From NCBI RefSeq assembly GCF_004153165.1, contig NZ_SEMD01000004.1, forward strand, positions 1-64,000: a DNA stretch of 64,000 nucleotides, written 5' to 3'. The position numbers and the translations under genes were made by a program. The notes below the pieces were generated by a model that made no database searches, was not told the origin of the DNA, and saw nothing but the letters and a program-made list of their open reading frames with translations. Of this stretch, positions 17,701 to 26,191 are shown one piece after another (position 1 is the first letter of the stretch; each line of letters starts with the position of its first letter). The stretch is from Sporolactobacillus sp. THM7-4 (GTDB lineage: Bacteria; Bacillota; Bacilli; Bacillales; Sporolactobacillaceae).

Positions 17701-17907
17701 ATGGGAGTGATGATCAGCCTGATTCTTGGTTTTCTTATTTTCGGTTACTCCATTTTCATGCTCATCCGTTTTGTTCGGGTCAGTCTCAGAGGAAAGTGTA
17801 CATCCTGTGAACTAAAAAAGTGTTGCGAACAGAATCACTCTAATATCGGTAAGGACTTGCAGTCGTCTTCCCCTCCTCAAACCACTGTCTCCCGCTCTTT
17901 AAAATAA
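17701..17907 (+). CDS. FeoB-associated Cys-rich membrane protein
   Basis: This 68-residue protein has one N-terminal transmembrane helix (about 3-25) followed by a short cytoplasmic Cys cluster, C-x2-C-x4-CC (CTSCELKKCCEQ), and a polar tail. That is the signature of the small FeoB-associated proteins that follow feoB in many Firmicutes and may replace FeoC. GAAGGTG lies about 10 nt before the ATG at 17701; the in-frame GTG at 17689 is too close to it. It ends the feo operon, 23 nt after feoB. Confidence 0.85.
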   Translation: MGVMISLILGFLIFGYSIFMLIRFVRVSLRGKCTSCELKKCCEQNHSNIGKDLQSSSPPQTTVSRSLK

Positions 17908-18025
17908 ACAGAGCTGGCTGACGCGTATACAGGGGGATCGCCAGTCGAAGCCTGTTGTAAGAACAGGAGGATACAGCCGTCTGATCATCATCTTTTGCCG
18001 TCATACATCCGGAATCTCTATCATG

Positions 18026-18053
18026 CACTTGTCCAGGGGACCAGGTGTTTTTT
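18026..18053 (+). terminator. feoAB operon terminator
   Basis: CACTTGTCC (18026-18034) pairs with GGAC-C-AGGTG (18038-18047), one bulged C, followed by TTTTTT. The 118 bases between the Cys-rich gene and this hairpin hold no gene I can support. Confidence 0.7.
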
Positions 18054-18094
18054 GTTTTTCCAAAATACTCCTTTTATCTTAAATCTATTTCTTA

Positions 18095-18136
18095 TATAAT
18101 AGTAAATGTTAACCTTTATTCGTATAAGGTTTACAT
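18095..18136 (+). promoter_or_regulatory. bioB promoter -10 and BirA operator
   Basis: A consensus TATAAT (18095-18100) is followed by TGTTAACC (18107-18114), 13 bp, and GGTTTACA (18128-18135). This matches the B. subtilis BirA operator (TGTTAACC-N13-GGTTAACA) with one mismatch, and it covers the expected transcription start. Biotinyl-AMP-bound BirA should repress the operon. The -35 (TTTTAT, 18072-18077) is poor. Confidence 0.88.
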
Positions 18137-18161
18137 ATTACTCGCATGTGGAGGGATTAAT

Positions 18162-19160
18162 TTGGATTGGACGCTTCTTGCCAGGCAAGTGCTTAACGGC
18201 CATGAATGTACGCGTGATGAAGCACGGGAGATATTGAATGAAAAGGACGGCAATCTGCTTGCTCTGATCAACGGCGCTTACGTCATTCGATCTCATTATT
18301 ATGGGAATAAGGTAAAATTGAACATGATTATTAATGCGAAAAGCGGACGCTGCCCGGAGAATTGTGCTTATTGCTCGCAATCGATATACGCCGATACGGA
18401 TATTGACAACTATTCGCTCGTCGATCAGGAGACGATTGTTGAAGGTGCGAGAAGGGCGAAAGAGGGGCGTATCGGAACCTACTGTATTGTGATGAGCGGG
18501 CGAAAAGCATCAAACAGGGAGATCCGCGCTGTCTCTGCAGCTGTGAAACAGATTAAGCAGGAGATGTCGATTAAGATCTGCGCGTGTCTCGGACTTATTG
18601 ATAAAAAGCAGGCGGAAGCGTTAAAAGAAGCAGGTGTGGATCGCTATAATCATAATTTAAATACGAGTGAAAGGTATTACGATCAAGTGGCAACGACCCA
18701 TCATTACAGCGATCGGGTTCGTACGATTGAAGCTGTTAAGGAAGTTGGCATTTCTCCCTGTGCAGGAGGAATCTGCGGCATGGGGGAGACTGAAGATGAT
18801 CTCCTGGATATGGCGTTTGCATGCCGGTCGCTGGACAGCGATTCGATTCCTGTTAATTTTCTGAACCCGATACCTGGTACCCGGTTTGCCGATAAAGATG
18901 AACTGACGCCGAACAAATGTTTGAAAATTTTATCAATGTTCCGTTTTGTCAATCCGAAAAAGGAAATTCGTATTGCCGGCGGAAGAGAGTATAATCTCAG
19001 ATCCATGCAGTGCCTCGGGCTTTACGTTGCTAATTCTATTTTTGTCGACGGGTATTTGACTACAGGCGGCCAGGGGGAGAACAAGGATATACAAATGATA
19101 AATGATTTAGGTTTCGAAGTGGAAGAAAATGCCTTTGAAACGCAAAGCCAGGACTTATGA
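18162..19160 (+). CDS. bioB: Biotin synthase
   Basis: BioB is the radical-SAM enzyme that inserts sulfur into dethiobiotin to make biotin. The SAM-cluster motif C-x3-C-x2-C is at Cys64, Cys68 and Cys71 (CPENCAYC), and the second-cluster region (YNHNLNTS, AGGICGMGET, GGRE) is intact. The frame is open to 18045, but GGAGGG (18150-18155) points to a TTG start at 18162, giving 332 residues; the upstream codons lie within the BirA operator. No other bio gene is in the window, so dethiobiotin synthesis must be encoded elsewhere or the precursor scavenged. An amidase gene follows after 40 bp. Confidence 0.95.
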   Translation: MDWTLLARQVLNGHECTRDEAREILNEKDGNLLALINGAYVIRSHYYGNKVKLNMIINAKSGRCPENCAYCSQSIYADTDIDNYSLVDQETIVEGARRAKEGRIGTYCIVMSGRKASNREIRAVSAAVKQIKQEMSIKICACLGLIDKKQAEALKEAGVDRYNHNLNTSERYYDQVATTHHYSDRVRTIEAVKEVGISPCAGGICGMGETEDDLLDMAFACRSLDSDSIPVNFLNPIPGTRFADKDELTPNKCLKILSMFRFVNPKKEIRIAGGREYNLRSMQCLGLYVANSIFVDGYLTTGGQGENKDIQMINDLGFEVEENAFETQSQDL

Positions 19161-19200
19161 CAGACAAAGAAATGAAGAATGAAGGGCGGATAAAAGATCA

Positions 19201-20649
19201 GTGGAACCGTATGAGATGACCGCGGAAGAGCTTCTTCAGAACTATCAATCAATGACTTTGTCTCCGGTTGAAGTTGTTCGGTCTCTTTTTGACCGGATTG
19301 ACCGGATGAACCCTGAACTGAACATATTTGTGACTTTAAACAAGCGCGACGCTTTTAAAAGCGCAGAGGAATCGGAACAGCGCGCGAGATCTGGAAACAT
19401 GAGGCCTTTGGAAGGAGTTCCGGTCGCGATAAAGGATTTGACAAATACCAGGGGACTGAGAACAACCTATGGGAGTCTGGTTTATAAGGATCATATTCCA
19501 AAATATGATGCTACTATTGTCAGGCGATTAAAGGCTGCCGGCGCGATTATAATGGGAAAGACCAATACCCCTGAATTCGGCCACAAGGGGACCACCAATA
19601 ATCGGTTATTCGGCGCAACGAGGAATCCGTGGGATCCATCAAATGGAACAGGAGGATCCAGCGGTGGTTCTGCGGCGGCGGTCACGGCTGGTTTTTCTCC
19701 GATTGCTGAGGGAGGCGACGGAGGAGGATCGATCAGGATCCCGTCCAGTTTATGTGGAGTTTTTGGCTTCAAACCGAGCTTCGGCCGTGTCCCGGGCGAC
19801 AATCACCTGGACAGTGTCTTTTCCAACACCGTTCCATTTGTCAGTCATGGCCCGATGGCTCGGACAGTCAGTGACGCCGCTCTGATGTTTGATGTGATCC
19901 AGGGTGAAGCGGCGACGGATCCATTTTCTCTGGACCGAATGGAACAATTGGTTTATCAGAGTTTGAAACAAAACAGAGAACAGTTTCATATTGGCTATAC
20001 ACTCGACTTTGGTATGTACGATGTCGATTCTGAGATTAGAGAAATTTTCTTCCGTACGCTTGACAAATTCCGTGAGTGGGGTGCGGTCGTTGAACCGGCA
20101 GAGATCCGGATGAATAAAGATCTTCGCGGGTATGTTCGCTATTTCAACCGACTGTGGATGATCGGGCTTGCTGTAAGTTCCAAAACACTCATGGCGAAAC
20201 ACAGGGAGGAGCTGTCTGGCTCGCTGATTTCAATGATCCGCAGAGGGGAGAATGCTTCTGCTGAAGAGTATATTAAGTTCAATGATTATCGGACGTATTT
20301 ATGGCACATGTTTCAGGGACAGCTGGCGAAATTTGATGTCCTTGTCTCACCGACTCTGGCTGCCTGCCGGTATAACTTTAATGCTGAAGGCCCGGAGCAG
20401 ATTAATGGGCACCCGATTGATCCTGAATCGGATTGGATGATGACCAGTCCGATCAATTTAACGGGTCAGCCAGCTTGTTCGCTGCCCATTGGTTTTACAT
20501 CATCGGGCCTTCCGGTCGGCATGCAGGGGATCGGCCGGCGCCTGGATGATATCGGTTTATTTCAGTTCGCCAAATGGGCGGAAACCCGTCTGCATATACC
20601 TTCACTGGTTCGAGACAATGCAGAGACCGGAAAAAGAATTAAAGAATGA
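19201..20649 (+). CDS. Amidase (amidase-signature family)
   Basis: The 482-residue protein is an amidase-signature hydrolase. The catalytic triad is visible: Lys in VAIKDL (about residue 79), the cis-Ser in GGSSGGSAAAV (about 153-156) and the nucleophilic Ser in GGGSIRIPSS (about 177). It resembles GatA-like amidases, but no gatB or gatC is nearby, so it is not the tRNA amidotransferase subunit. The GTG start at 19201 has GAAGGGCGGA upstream. It lies 40 bp after bioB with no terminator between, and is probably co-transcribed under BirA control. Substrate is unknown; release of biotin from an amide such as biocytin is a possible but unproven role. Confidence 0.85.
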   Translation: MEPYEMTAEELLQNYQSMTLSPVEVVRSLFDRIDRMNPELNIFVTLNKRDAFKSAEESEQRARSGNMRPLEGVPVAIKDLTNTRGLRTTYGSLVYKDHIPKYDATIVRRLKAAGAIIMGKTNTPEFGHKGTTNNRLFGATRNPWDPSNGTGGSSGGSAAAVTAGFSPIAEGGDGGGSIRIPSSLCGVFGFKPSFGRVPGDNHLDSVFSNTVPFVSHGPMARTVSDAALMFDVIQGEAATDPFSLDRMEQLVYQSLKQNREQFHIGYTLDFGMYDVDSEIREIFFRTLDKFREWGAVVEPAEIRMNKDLRGYVRYFNRLWMIGLAVSSKTLMAKHREELSGSLISMIRRGENASAEEYIKFNDYRTYLWHMFQGQLAKFDVLVSPTLAACRYNFNAEGPEQINGHPIDPESDWMMTSPINLTGQPACSLPIGFTSSGLPVGMQGIGRRLDDIGLFQFAKWAETRLHIPSLVRDNAETGKRIKE

Positions 20650-20654
20650 TAGCC

Positions 20655-20683
20655 TTTACAAACATGCGGAAAGGGGTTACAAT
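20655..20683 (+). promoter_or_regulatory. Sigma-A promoter of an orphan transcript
   Basis: TTTACA (20655-20660) and TACAAT (20678-20683) are separated by exactly 17 bp, directly after the amidase stop codon. There is no recognised gene downstream on this strand before a terminator. Confidence 0.7.
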
Positions 20684-20695
20684 GTAAGCGTTACA
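20683..20695 (+). promoter_or_regulatory. Operator-like dyad over the orphan transcription start
   Basis: TGTAAGCGTTACA has perfect arms (TGTAA and TTACA) around GCG. It overlaps the last base of the -10 box and the transcription start. It resembles a cre site missing one base, so the binding protein is uncertain. Confidence 0.5.
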
Positions 20696-20872
20696 GGTTG
20701 TATATCATGCCCATCATAATACTTTGCACCTTGCATAGTTACCCAACTTTTTTCATGGATATCCTGTGCCTGCGGCATGCCGAACAGTATGGTCGGCTGT
20801 GAAAATGCGCTGAAAATTTTTCACTGACAGGTTATCTGTGATTCTGTCTCCTGAAATTCGGGAGACTTTTTT
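20690..20872 (+). ncRNA. Putative structured small RNA or short-peptide transcript
   Basis: Between the promoter at 20655-20683 and the terminator at 20846-20872 lies about 180 nt with no normal gene. Local hairpins are visible: GCCGA/TCGGC (around 20779-20797), GTGAAAA/TTTTCAC (20799-20824) and ACAG/CTGT (20827-20839). A 31-codon ORF from ATG 20707 to 20802 with weak AGGT upstream is possible but has no clear coding signal. I do not recognise any RNA family. Confidence 0.45.
20846..20872 (+). terminator. Terminator of the orphan transcript
   Basis: GTCTCC (20846-20851) pairs with GGAGAC (20861-20866) and is followed by TTTTTT. Confidence 0.8.
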
Positions 20873-20892
20873 CTTTCAGTTGAATCAGAGAA

Positions 20893-20930
20893 AAGAAAAC
20901 AAGGCATTTCCTTTAATGCGGAAACGCCTT
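20893..20930 (-). terminator. gpmA terminator
   Basis: AAGGCGTTTCC pairs with GGAAATGCCTT across 20930-20901, one G-T mismatch region tolerated, followed on the minus strand by GTTTTCTTTTC. Confidence 0.75.
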
Positions 20931-20952
20931 GTCAGAGGAAAACGTTATTCTC

Positions 20953-21693
20953 TTATTTGGAAGGAAGAACTTCCTTGTCAAGAGGTCCGTCTTCTCCAAG
21001 ATAATAGCGATTGATCGGTTTCAGATCGTCGTCCAGTTCATAGACAAGAGGAACACCAGTCGGGATATTCAGACCAACGATCGTTTGTGGATCAACATTA
21101 TCCAGATGCATGACGAGTGCCCGGAGGGAGTTGCCGTGCGCAGCGATAATTGTTTTTTTGCCGGCTTTCAGTTCCGGAGCGATGGAGTCGTTCCAGTATT
21201 TGATGACACGTTCCGCCGTATCAAGCAGGTGTTCCGTTAACGGCTGTTCCGCTTCTGTCAGATCCGCATATCTTGGATCGTGGAGCTGAGCCTGATATCT
21301 TTCATCATTTTTGTCCAGTGCCGGCGGACGTACGTCTGCGGATCGTCTCCAGATATGTACCTGCTCATCACCGTATTTTTCAGCGGTTTTCGCTTTATTC
21401 AGTCCCTGAAGGGCGCCATAGTGGCGTTCGTTCAGTCGCCATGAATGATGGACCGGGATCCATACTAAATCCATCGCACTCAGAATGTGCCAGAGCGTAC
21501 GGTTTGCCCGGGTCAGAACTGAAGTAAAAGCAACATCGAACGTGTACCCGTTTTTTTTCAGGATTTCTCCGGCCTTGTCTGCTTCTGCTTTTCCTTGATC
21601 CGTTAAATCAACATCTGTCCACCCGGTGAACCTGTTTTCAAGATTCCATTCGCTTTGACCATGTCGGGTCATGACCAGTTTAATCATGGGCAA
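20953..21693 (-). CDS. gpmA: 2,3-bisphosphoglycerate-dependent phosphoglycerate mutase
   Basis: GpmA interconverts 3- and 2-phosphoglycerate in glycolysis. The catalytic RHGQSEWN motif is at the N-terminus, the second catalytic histidine is in AAHGNSLR, and [10 protein letters not shown] is present. The 246-residue length is typical of the cofactor-dependent enzyme. The TTG at 21693 has GAGAGGAG 7 nt upstream; the ATG two codons later is the alternative. It is transcribed alone from an extended -10 promoter. Confidence 0.95.
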   Translation of the reverse strand: MPMIKLVMTRHGQSEWNLENRFTGWTDVDLTDQGKAEADKAGEILKKNGYTFDVAFTSVLTRANRTLWHILSAMDLVWIPVHHSWRLNERHYGALQGLNKAKTAEKYGDEQVHIWRRSADVRPPALDKNDERYQAQLHDPRYADLTEAEQPLTEHLLDTAERVIKYWNDSIAPELKAGKKTIIAAHGNSLRALVMHLDNVDPQTIVGLNIPTGVPLVYELDDDLKPINRYYLGEDGPLDKEVLPSK

Positions 21694-21804
21694 TCATTCA
21701 CTCCTCTCAAATTTGAAAACAAACCGACACCTGTTACAGTATCGACGGCCTTGCTGATTTCTACACCAATCACTTGCGTCAAGCGGCATAAATAATGACG
21801 AATA

Positions 21805-21833
21805 AGTGATCGCTCACAATTGTTAATTATAGC
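21805..21833 (-). promoter_or_regulatory. gpmA promoter and downstream dyad
   Basis: On the minus strand TGCTATAAT (extended -10, TATAAT at 21831-21826) is followed by AATTGTGAGCGATCAC, which contains the short dyad GTGA-GCGA-TCAC. Its position near the transcription start would suit a repressor; the protein is unknown. Confidence 0.5.
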
Positions 21834-21882
21834 ATGCTTTTATTTATTTTACATTTTCATCTATTAAAACAATGTGAAAGTC

Positions 21883-21912
21883 TTGTGATTATTCTTTTTC
21901 TCATATTATAAT
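21883..21912 (+). promoter_or_regulatory. Promoter of the threonine/serine exporter genes
   Basis: TTGTGA (21883-21888), an 18-bp spacer and a consensus TATAAT (21907-21912) precede the ThrE-type gene by about 65 nt. Confidence 0.65.
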
Positions 21913-21979
21913 GAGCATGCTCCGTAAAAAAAGCACTTGAAGATAAAAGACAAAAACATCAGGTATGGGGATAGGAACA

Positions 21980-22738
21980 ATGAAAGACAATCAGGAAGAC
22001 TTGATACATCAGGTTGTGGCTGTTTGTGTTCTTGCGGGTAAAATATTGCTCCAGAGCGGAGCGGAAACCTTTCGAGTCGAAGATACGATGAATCGGATTG
22101 CAAAAAACTTTTCCATTCCGGAAGCACAGAGTTTTGTCACGCCTACCGGAATTATTTTTTCAATAGAAGAAAATGATGTGACAAAGCTGGTTCGCATCAA
22201 AAATCGGGGGACGAATCTGCGAAAAGTGACGCAGGTCAACAGTCTGTCGAGGGAAATTGCGGCAGGAAAGATCGGTTTGTCGGAGGCTTACAGAAGGCTT
22301 AAAGAAATTGATCAATCGGTGTATACTTATGCGATCTGGCTTCAGATTCTCGCCGCCGCATTGGCGAGCAGTTGTTTTCTTCTTATGTTTCTCGGAAAAT
22401 GGGAAGATATGTTACCGGCGTTTGTTGCCGGCGGAGCAGGACAGGCTGGAGCCATCTATTTTCATCGCCTGACAAAGATTAAATTTTTTTCCGAGTTTAC
22501 GTCTTCTTTTCTGATCGGGCTGATCGCATTATTCTCGATAAAAACCGGCATCGGTATCGAGTTAAATAAGATAATCATTGGTTCAGTCATGCCGCTCGTA
22601 CCCGGTGTGCCGATTACCAATGCGGTTCGCGATGTAATGGCGGGGGATCTTGTTTCCGGGATTTCAAAGAGTGCGGAGGCAGGATTAACGGCGTTTGCCA
22701 TTGGAGCCGGTGTCGCCCTTGCATTAGCATTTAGTTGA
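21980..22738 (+). CDS. Threonine/serine exporter, N-terminal component (YjjP/DUF1212 type)
   Basis: The protein corresponds to the N-terminal half of ThrE-type amino acid exporters (DUF1212). The soluble N-terminus contains the family stretch LLQSGAETFRVEDTM, and a C-terminal set of about five membrane helices includes GSVMPLVPGVPITNAVRD. Length is 252 residues from ATG 21980; an in-frame ATG at 21965 is also possible. It is followed after 12 bp by its partner, the C-terminal component, so the two form a split exporter. Export of threonine or serine is known for the family, not shown here. Confidence 0.88.
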   Translation: MKDNQEDLIHQVVAVCVLAGKILLQSGAETFRVEDTMNRIAKNFSIPEAQSFVTPTGIIFSIEENDVTKLVRIKNRGTNLRKVTQVNSLSREIAAGKIGLSEAYRRLKEIDQSVYTYAIWLQILAAALASSCFLLMFLGKWEDMLPAFVAGGAGQAGAIYFHRLTKIKFFSEFTSSFLIGLIALFSIKTGIGIELNKIIIGSVMPLVPGVPITNAVRDVMAGDLVSGISKSAEAGLTAFAIGAGVALALAFS

Positions 22739-22750
22739 AGGTGAAAATCT

Positions 22751-23242
22751 ATGGATCTGTTTTTGATGCTGGCCGGGCAATCGATTGCCAGTTTTCTTGC
22801 GACATGCGCATTCGGCGTTATTTATAATATACCGCGCAAACCGCTTGCACAGGGTGGACTGATCGGGCTGATCGGCTGGCTGATTTATTTTATTCTCATG
22901 ACCTGGCGGGGAAACGAAATCACAGCGACAATGGCTGCTTCGTTTATAATAGCAGTACTCAGCCAGATATTTGCCAGAATATATAAGAACCCTGTGATCG
23001 TTTACAGTGTTTCGGGAATTATTCCCCTTGTTCCCGGGGGATTAACGTACACGGTCATGAGCAGGGCGGTCATCGATCAGTACGATGCGGCCTTCCATTT
23101 AGCGGTAAAAGCTTTTGTTCTTTCCGGAGCTATTGCCATGGGCCTGATTTTTGCCGAGGTTATTTATCAGGTGATTTATCCTGTCATCAGCAGAAACCAT
23201 TGCAGGAGACCCCGGAATGTCGGAAATCCCTCTGATCGGTAA
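22751..23242 (+). CDS. Threonine/serine exporter, C-terminal component (YjjB/DUF3815 type)
   Basis: The 163-residue membrane protein matches the DUF3815 half of ThrE exporters. It has about five helices and the family motifs FGVIYNIPRK near the N-terminus and GIIPLVPGGLTYTVM around residues 92-106. GAAGGTGA lies upstream of the ATG. It is the second gene of the exporter pair and probably forms a complex with the 21980 product. Confidence 0.88.
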   Translation: MDLFLMLAGQSIASFLATCAFGVIYNIPRKPLAQGGLIGLIGWLIYFILMTWRGNEITATMAASFIIAVLSQIFARIYKNPVIVYSVSGIIPLVPGGLTYTVMSRAVIDQYDAAFHLAVKAFVLSGAIAMGLIFAEVIYQVIYPVISRNHCRRPRNVGNPSDR

Positions 23243-23336
23243 GAAGTACCATTTTGTATTATTTTCGATCGGATGGGTGAAGGACTGTATTTTCACTGCT
23301 CTTTTTGATAGTATAACTAAAAAAGGGGTGAAAAGT

Positions 23337-24035
23337 TTGAAAATCATTTGTTTCGGTGACAGTGTGACACGTGGCATTACTTACGTACACGGGAGATTAA
23401 GAATAATCAAAGATAATTATCCTGCACTTCTGCAGCGCTTTTCAGGCGATGATGATGAAGTGATTAACAAGGGCGTTTTTAACGACAACTCCGATTTATT
23501 AGTAAAACGCCTTGACAAAGATGTGCTTCAACTTCACCCTGATCTTGTTCTAATCAACATCGGTGGCAATGACTGCAACTTTCGATGGGATCAGGTAGCG
23601 AAGCTTCCGGACGCCGAGCATGTTCCGATCGTTCCGCTTCAAAGGTATCTGTCCAACATCAAAGAATTGGTTGAACGAATCAGCTCGACGGGTGCGACAC
23701 CTGTTGTGCTCAGTCTGCTGCCGCTTGATCCGGTCCGGTATTATCGCTCGCTGATGAAACACTACAGCCACTCGATCGGTCACTGGATTGGCTACTGCGG
23801 CGGTATCGAGCACTGGCACGGCATGTACAATCGTGCTCTTAAAGACCTTGTCGCAAGGATAGGCGCTGCAAGTCTGGATATTCGGTCGGCTTTCAAGAAT
23901 AAAGGCTCTTTTTCTGAACTGATCAATGAAGACGGTCTTCACCCTTCGCCAAAAGGTTATCAGGCTCTTGCGGAGATAATTTACGCCGGTATGCCTGACC
24001 TGAAAAAATTAGCCAATAAAGCGCATGTGTCATGA
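23337..24035 (+). CDS. SGNH/GDSL-type hydrolase
   Basis: The 232-residue protein is a GDSL-family esterase/lipase-like hydrolase. Block I is CFGDSVTRG (nucleophilic Ser about residue 8), block III is NIGGNDCNF, and block V is DGLHPSPKGY with catalytic Asp and His. There is no signal peptide. The frame is open back to 23217, but that region overlaps the exporter gene; AGGGGTG with 6-nt spacing supports the TTG at 23337. Substrate unknown. Confidence 0.88.
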   Translation: MKIICFGDSVTRGITYVHGRLRIIKDNYPALLQRFSGDDDEVINKGVFNDNSDLLVKRLDKDVLQLHPDLVLINIGGNDCNFRWDQVAKLPDAEHVPIVPLQRYLSNIKELVERISSTGATPVVLSLLPLDPVRYYRSLMKHYSHSIGHWIGYCGGIEHWHGMYNRALKDLVARIGAASLDIRSAFKNKGSFSELINEDGLHPSPKGYQALAEIIYAGMPDLKKLANKAHVS

Positions 24036-24065
24036 AAAAACCGCCGTTCCAGGCGATTTTTTTTT
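24036..24065 (+). terminator. Terminator between the SGNH hydrolase gene and topB
   Basis: An A-run, CGCC, a 6-nt loop, GGCG and a run of nine T make a bidirectional-looking terminator between these convergent genes. Confidence 0.7.
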
Positions 24066-24082
24066 GAAGTGTAAAGAAACGA

Positions 24083-26191
24083 TCAGCGTTTATTTTTTTC
24101 CTGTAATGCCGATTTTAATGCATCAGCCAGGCTCGAACCGAGGGACTCATTTTGATTGTTGATTTTATCGATCAGCCGGCGTGTTTCGCGTTTATCGGCT
24201 TTCTTTTTTGACGGATCTGCCTTTTCAACGATCGCGCAGGTCCGGCACTGGAAATAGACCCCCGCTTTTCCATGGTGAATTTCCATCCGTTTATGGCAGT
24301 GCGGGCATCTCCGGTTAGACAGTTTCGGATCTTTTCGCTTCCGGTATCTGCATGATCGGTTGACACAGACAAGTACCCGGCCGCCGTCCCTGTCTCTGAC
24401 TTCTTTCATCAATGATCCGCATTCGGGGCATTTAGTACCCGTGAGGTTTTGCATTTTATAGGACTGATCGCTTTCTTTAACCTCCTGAACCAGGAGTACC
24501 GTTTGCTTACGGATGTTAGCCAGAAATTTCTCCGGATTGCCTTTACCCCTTGCGATATCTTCGAGCTGCCCCTCCCATTCTGCCGTCAGTTCCGGTGATT
24601 TCAGATCATGATTGACAAGCTTTATCAGCTGCTTTCCCTTCCCGGTCGGGTGGAGGCGCCCTCCGGCAGTTCGTTCAACGGTTTCGGATTGAATTAACCG
24701 CTCAATGATATCGGCACGTGTCGCCGGAGTACCGAGACCATACTTTTCCATCCTGGTCAGAAGGTCGGCTTCTGAAAGCCGTGCGGGCGGTTCCGTCATT
24801 TTCTGATGCAATTCTGCTTTCTCAATCGTCAGCGACTGACCCTGTTTGAGGGGCGGATTTAAGTCCGTAGATTCATCTTTATCTTCTCGAATCATTCGTG
24901 TAAAACCTGGTTCGATTTCTACCGTATCCCGGAGGACAATGGTTTCTCCGGCGACTTTTAAGATAGCGCGAACAACCTTGTACTCGTGTTCCGGATAAAA
25001 GAGGGTCAGGAACCGCCTTGCAATCAGATCAAAAAGATGACGCTCGTCGACGTTCAGTTCGCTGATTGCAACCGGTTGTTCAGTCGGTATCAGCGCATGA
25101 TGGTCAGTCACCTTTGAGTCGTTAAATACGCCGCCTGCAAGGACACGGCCCTTTTGCCTGTGAAGTATCGGTCGTGTTTCCTCTCCATAGACGGAAGAAA
25201 CAGCTTTCAAACGGTCCACCATCGTATCGGCGATATCTTTTGTCAGATAACGCGAGTCGGTACGGGGGTAGGTCACAATCTTATGCCGTTCATAAAGTGC
25301 CTGCAGGACATTAAGAGTTTTCTTTGCGGAAAAACCGAGACGTTTATTAGCTTCCCGCTGCAGTTCCGTTAAATCGTAGGGCAGAGGTTGCCGCTCTTTT
25401 TTAGTTCTGGTCTCAAGCTTTTTAATGATCGCCTGTCGGTTTTTCACTTTCTGTACAATCGCTTCAGCGTCCTGTTGGTTAAAAATCCTGGATTGGTTAC
25501 CGTGCTGCCAAACGGCCGTATAAGAACCGACCTGTACATCGATCGTCCAATAGGGTTCCGGCTGGAATGATTGGATGGCCTGCTCCCGTTCAAGAATCAT
25601 TGCAAGTGTTGGTGTCTGAACACGGCCGGCGGAAAGCGAGTCATTGTATTTCGTTGTCAGAGCCCGTGAAATATTCAGACCAATCAGCCAGTCCGCCACG
25701 GAGCGGCAGACGGCAGATCGATAGAGTTTATCATATTCCCGGGCCGGTTTCAGTTGTTTAAAACCTTCGCGGATCGCGCGGTCTGTCTGAGAAGAGATCC
25801 AAAGCCTTTTAATGGGTTTTTTCCAGTTGATTTTTTCAATGATCCAGCGAGCAACGAGCTCGCCTTCGCGCCCGGCGTCCGTCGCGATAACGAACTCGCT
25901 CAGATCCTTCCGTCTGGCGAGCCTGCGAATAGCTTGAAATTGCGCACCCGTCTGTTTAATTGGTTTAATTTCCATTTTATCGGGAATGATCGGCAGGTCC
26001 TCCATTCGCCACGTTTTAAAGCGGTTATCATAATCCTCGGGCATCTTCAATTCCAGAAGATGTCCGAGTGCCCAGGTGACGACGTACCGATTCCCTTCGA
26101 TATAATTTTTGTTTTTGTTCGTGCAGCCCAGTACCCGGGCAATTTCTCTCGCAACACTGGGCTTTTCAGCTAAAACAAGTGTTTTTGTCAT
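24083..26191 (-). CDS. topB: DNA topoisomerase III
   Basis: TopB is a type IA topoisomerase that decatenates DNA by single-strand passage. The TOPRIM domain starts with VLAEKPSVAREIA and holds the TDAGREGELVARW motif. The active-site tyrosine is in the TYPRTDSRYL motif. The C-terminal region has zinc-binding Cys pairs (CPECGS, CVNRSCRY, CPHCHK, CRTCAI). The frame is open to 26230, but the ATG at 26191, with AAAGGGAG 6-7 nt upstream, gives the standard N-terminus and 702 residues. It is a single gene. Confidence 0.95.
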   Translation of the reverse strand: MTKTLVLAEKPSVAREIARVLGCTNKNKNYIEGNRYVVTWALGHLLELKMPEDYDNRFKTWRMEDLPIIPDKMEIKPIKQTGAQFQAIRRLARRKDLSEFVIATDAGREGELVARWIIEKINWKKPIKRLWISSQTDRAIREGFKQLKPAREYDKLYRSAVCRSVADWLIGLNISRALTTKYNDSLSAGRVQTPTLAMILEREQAIQSFQPEPYWTIDVQVGSYTAVWQHGNQSRIFNQQDAEAIVQKVKNRQAIIKKLETRTKKERQPLPYDLTELQREANKRLGFSAKKTLNVLQALYERHKIVTYPRTDSRYLTKDIADTMVDRLKAVSSVYGEETRPILHRQKGRVLAGGVFNDSKVTDHHALIPTEQPVAISELNVDERHLFDLIARRFLTLFYPEHEYKVVRAILKVAGETIVLRDTVEIEPGFTRMIREDKDESTDLNPPLKQGQSLTIEKAELHQKMTEPPARLSEADLLTRMEKYGLGTPATRADIIERLIQSETVERTAGGRLHPTGKGKQLIKLVNHDLKSPELTAEWEGQLEDIARGKGNPEKFLANIRKQTVLLVQEVKESDQSYKMQNLTGTKCPECGSLMKEVRDRDGGRVLVCVNRSCRYRKRKDPKLSNRRCPHCHKRMEIHHGKAGVYFQCRTCAIVEKADPSKKKADKRETRRLIDKINNQNESLGSSLADALKSALQEKNKR

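Noticed and set aside
20683-20696. Perfect cre site in the orphan transcript promoter
   Set aside because: The dyad TGTAAGCGTTACA is one base shorter than a cre element, so a CcpA call is not justified; it is kept only as an operator-like dyad.
21800-21825. Lac operator (AATTGTGAGCG match) near gpmA
   Set aside because: Only one half resembles the lac operator and the organism is not expected to have that system; treated as an unassigned dyad.
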